7,182 bases of DNA, taken from positions 1 through 7,182 of the forward strand of contig JAENVX010000058.1 of the NCBI GenBank assembly GCA_016650355.1, given 5' to 3'. The notes under the pieces were generated by a model. The model worked only from the letters and a program-made list of their open reading frames with translations, was not told the DNA's origin and ran no database searches. Position numbers and translations under genes: made by a program. Position 1 is the first letter of the stretch, and each line of letters opens with the position of its first letter. The stretch comes from Bacteroidia bacterium. GTDB taxonomy: Bacteria; Bacteroidota; Bacteroidia; Cytophagales; Cyclobacteriaceae. Below, piece after piece: positions 5,987 through 7,182 of the stretch.

Positions 5987-6058
5987 TTTCAAGATTTATT
6001 ATTCCTTATTTAAACTTGGAGTACCTGCTATCTTGAACTTTGACCTTGAATTAAATCT

Positions 6059-7182
6059 ATGTTTAAAAAAATATTAATAGCGAATAGAGGAGAAATTGCA
6101 TTGCGAGTGATCCGTACGTGCAAAGAAATGGAGATCAAAACGGTTGCCGTTTATTCAACTGCCGATCGCGAAAGTCTTCACGTTCGTTTTGCAGACGAGG
6201 CCGTGTGCATAGGTGCTCCACCCAGTAAAGATTCGTATCTCAACATTCCTCGCATTATTTCTGCTGCGGAAATAACCAATGCCGATGCTATTCATCCAGG
6301 CTACGGGTTTCTTTCAGAGAATGCTGAGTTCTCAGCTGTTTGTCATGAGTATGGAATTAAATTCATTGGCCCATCTCCCAATATGATCAAATCAATGGGT
6401 GACAAGGCAACGGCTAAGGCTACAATGATAAAAGCAGGTGTTCCCTGCATTCCAGGATCAGAGGGACTTTTAGAATCCATGGAACACGGGATTAAATTAG
6501 CTAAAGAAATAAAATACCCGGTCATTGTAAAGGCGACAGCAGGTGGTGGCGGTAAGGGGATGAGGATCATCAACGATGAATCTGAATTTAAGAAGGCCTG
6601 GGACGATGCGAAGCGTGAAGCAGCTGCTTCTTTTGGCAATGATGGCTTGTATCTTGAAAAATTCGTGGAAGAGCCTCGTCACATTGAGATTCAGATTGTA
6701 GGGGATCAATATGGTAAAGCTTGTCACCTTTCTGAATGCGACTGTTCCATTCAAAGAAGACACCAAAAACTAGTTGAGGAAACACCATCTCCAGTGGTAA
6801 CACAAGAGCTGCGCGAACGCATGGGCGAAGCCGCTATCAAAGGTGCCAGAGCCATCAAATATGAAGGGGTTGGAACTATTGAATTTCTGGTGGATAAACA
6901 CGGAGATTTTTTCTTTATGGAGATGAACACCCGTATTCAGGTGGAGCATCCTATCACCGAAGAGGTGACTGATTATGATTTAATAAAAGAACAGATCAAG
7001 GTTGCTGCAGGCGTCCCAATTTCCGGAAATAATTACTATCCAAATTTATTTGCCATGGAGTGCCGTATCAATGCGGAAGATCCAGCCAACGGATTTCGCC
7101 CTTCACCGGGTAAAATAATTAACATGCACATGCCTGGCGGACACGGAGTGCGTGTAGATAGCCACGCTTATGCTGGTTACAC
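6059..7182 (+). CDS. accC: Acetyl-CoA carboxylase biotin carboxylase subunit AccC (runs off the right edge)
   Basis: AccC uses ATP and bicarbonate to carboxylate biotin on AccB. The window holds 374 codons plus two bases, against about 450 residues in the family, so only the C-terminal end is missing. The N-terminal domain begins KKILIANRGEIALRVIR (3-19) and includes HPGYGFLSENAEF (79-91). The ATP-grasp domain has K116, K158, the glycine-rich loop AGGGGKGMR (161-169) and H208. The active-site residues Q232, H235 and K237 lie in QRRHQK. E275, E287 and R291 follow, the last two in MEMNTRIQVEHP (287-298). All match the E. coli residues with a shift of one. The one oddity is HLSECDCSIQRRHQK (223-237), where the near-invariant Arg of ERDCS is Cys227 (codon TGC at 6737-6739). 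The gene starts 72 bases after accB without a terminator between them, so it probably belongs to the fabH-efp-accB transcript. The ATG fits the family start exactly. Confidence 0.96.
   Translation, partial: MFKKILIANRGEIALRVIRTCKEMEIKTVAVYSTADRESLHVRFADEAVCIGAPPSKDSYLNIPRIISAAEITNADAIHPGYGFLSENAEFSAVCHEYGIKFIGPSPNMIKSMGDKATAKATMIKAGVPCIPGSEGLLESMEHGIKLAKEIKYPVIVKATAGGGGKGMRIINDESEFKKAWDDAKREAAASFGNDGLYLEKFVEEPRHIEIQIVGDQYGKACHLSECDCSIQRRHQKLVEETPSPVVTQELRERMGEAAIKGARAIKYEGVGTIEFLVDKHGDFFFMEMNTRIQVEHPITEEVTDYDLIKEQIKVAAGVPISGNNYYPNLFAMECRINAEDPANGFRPSPGKIINMHMPGGHGVRVDSHAYAGY

Noticed and set aside
6016..6042. TTG and GAACTTTG 16 bases apart in the accB-accC gap, resembling a promoter
   Set aside because: The -7 part has one mismatch in an essential position, and operon context with no terminator after accB explains accC expression without it.
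6343..6803. Overlapping antisense open frames opposite accC
   Set aside because: The plus strand carries an unbroken accC with its catalytic residues; the antisense products have no family signature.

Overview
The window is an ordinary housekeeping stretch of a Bacteroidota chromosome, most likely a Cytophagales- or Chitinophagales-type bacterium. This placement is inferred from several features. The DNA is AT-rich by eye and the genes lack strong Shine-Dalgarno sequences, having A/T-rich start regions instead. Three intergenic regions carry the Bacteroidota-type -7 element TAnnTTTG on the coding strand. An rsmA-mgtE pair and a DUF177-rpmF pair are present, and the family variants (EF-P with a PGNLRA loop, cysteine-poor bL32) fit that phylum. 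I cannot name a genus from sequence alone. All genes appear intact except the two cut by the window edges.

Layout. On the minus strand, positions 1-1066 hold the N-terminal part of an MgtE-type magnesium channel, whose start overlaps the end of rsmA/ksgA (16S rRNA dimethyladenosine methyltransferase). A 140-bp divergent intergenic region follows. From there all genes are on the plus strand: pdxA (vitamin B6 synthesis), a small TerB-like protein of unknown role, a DUF177/YceD-family protein with rpmF (bL32), and then, after a convincing intrinsic terminator, fabH, efp, accB and accC (cut by the right edge).

How the genes fit together. fabH, accB and accC cover the entry to fatty-acid synthesis: AccC with AccB carboxylates biotin on the way to malonyl-CoA, and FabH condenses malonyl-ACP with an acyl-CoA primer. 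efp lies between them, the translation factor that rescues ribosomes stalled at proline stretches. DUF177-rpmF upstream of fabH is the classic yceD-rpmF-(plsX)-fabH arrangement, but plsX is absent and the gap holds a terminator. rsmA and bL32 are ribosome-assembly functions.

I found no mobile element, CRISPR array, RNA gene, defence island or other undescribed system. The points most worth checking are two local protein anomalies: the Arg-to-Cys change at residue 227 in the otherwise near-universal ERDCS motif of AccC, and the EF-P loop tip, where the usual modified Lys position reads Asn followed by Leu-Arg. Lesser points are the uncertain AccB start, the cysteine-poor bL32, the missing plsX and a possibly near-leaderless TerB-like gene.
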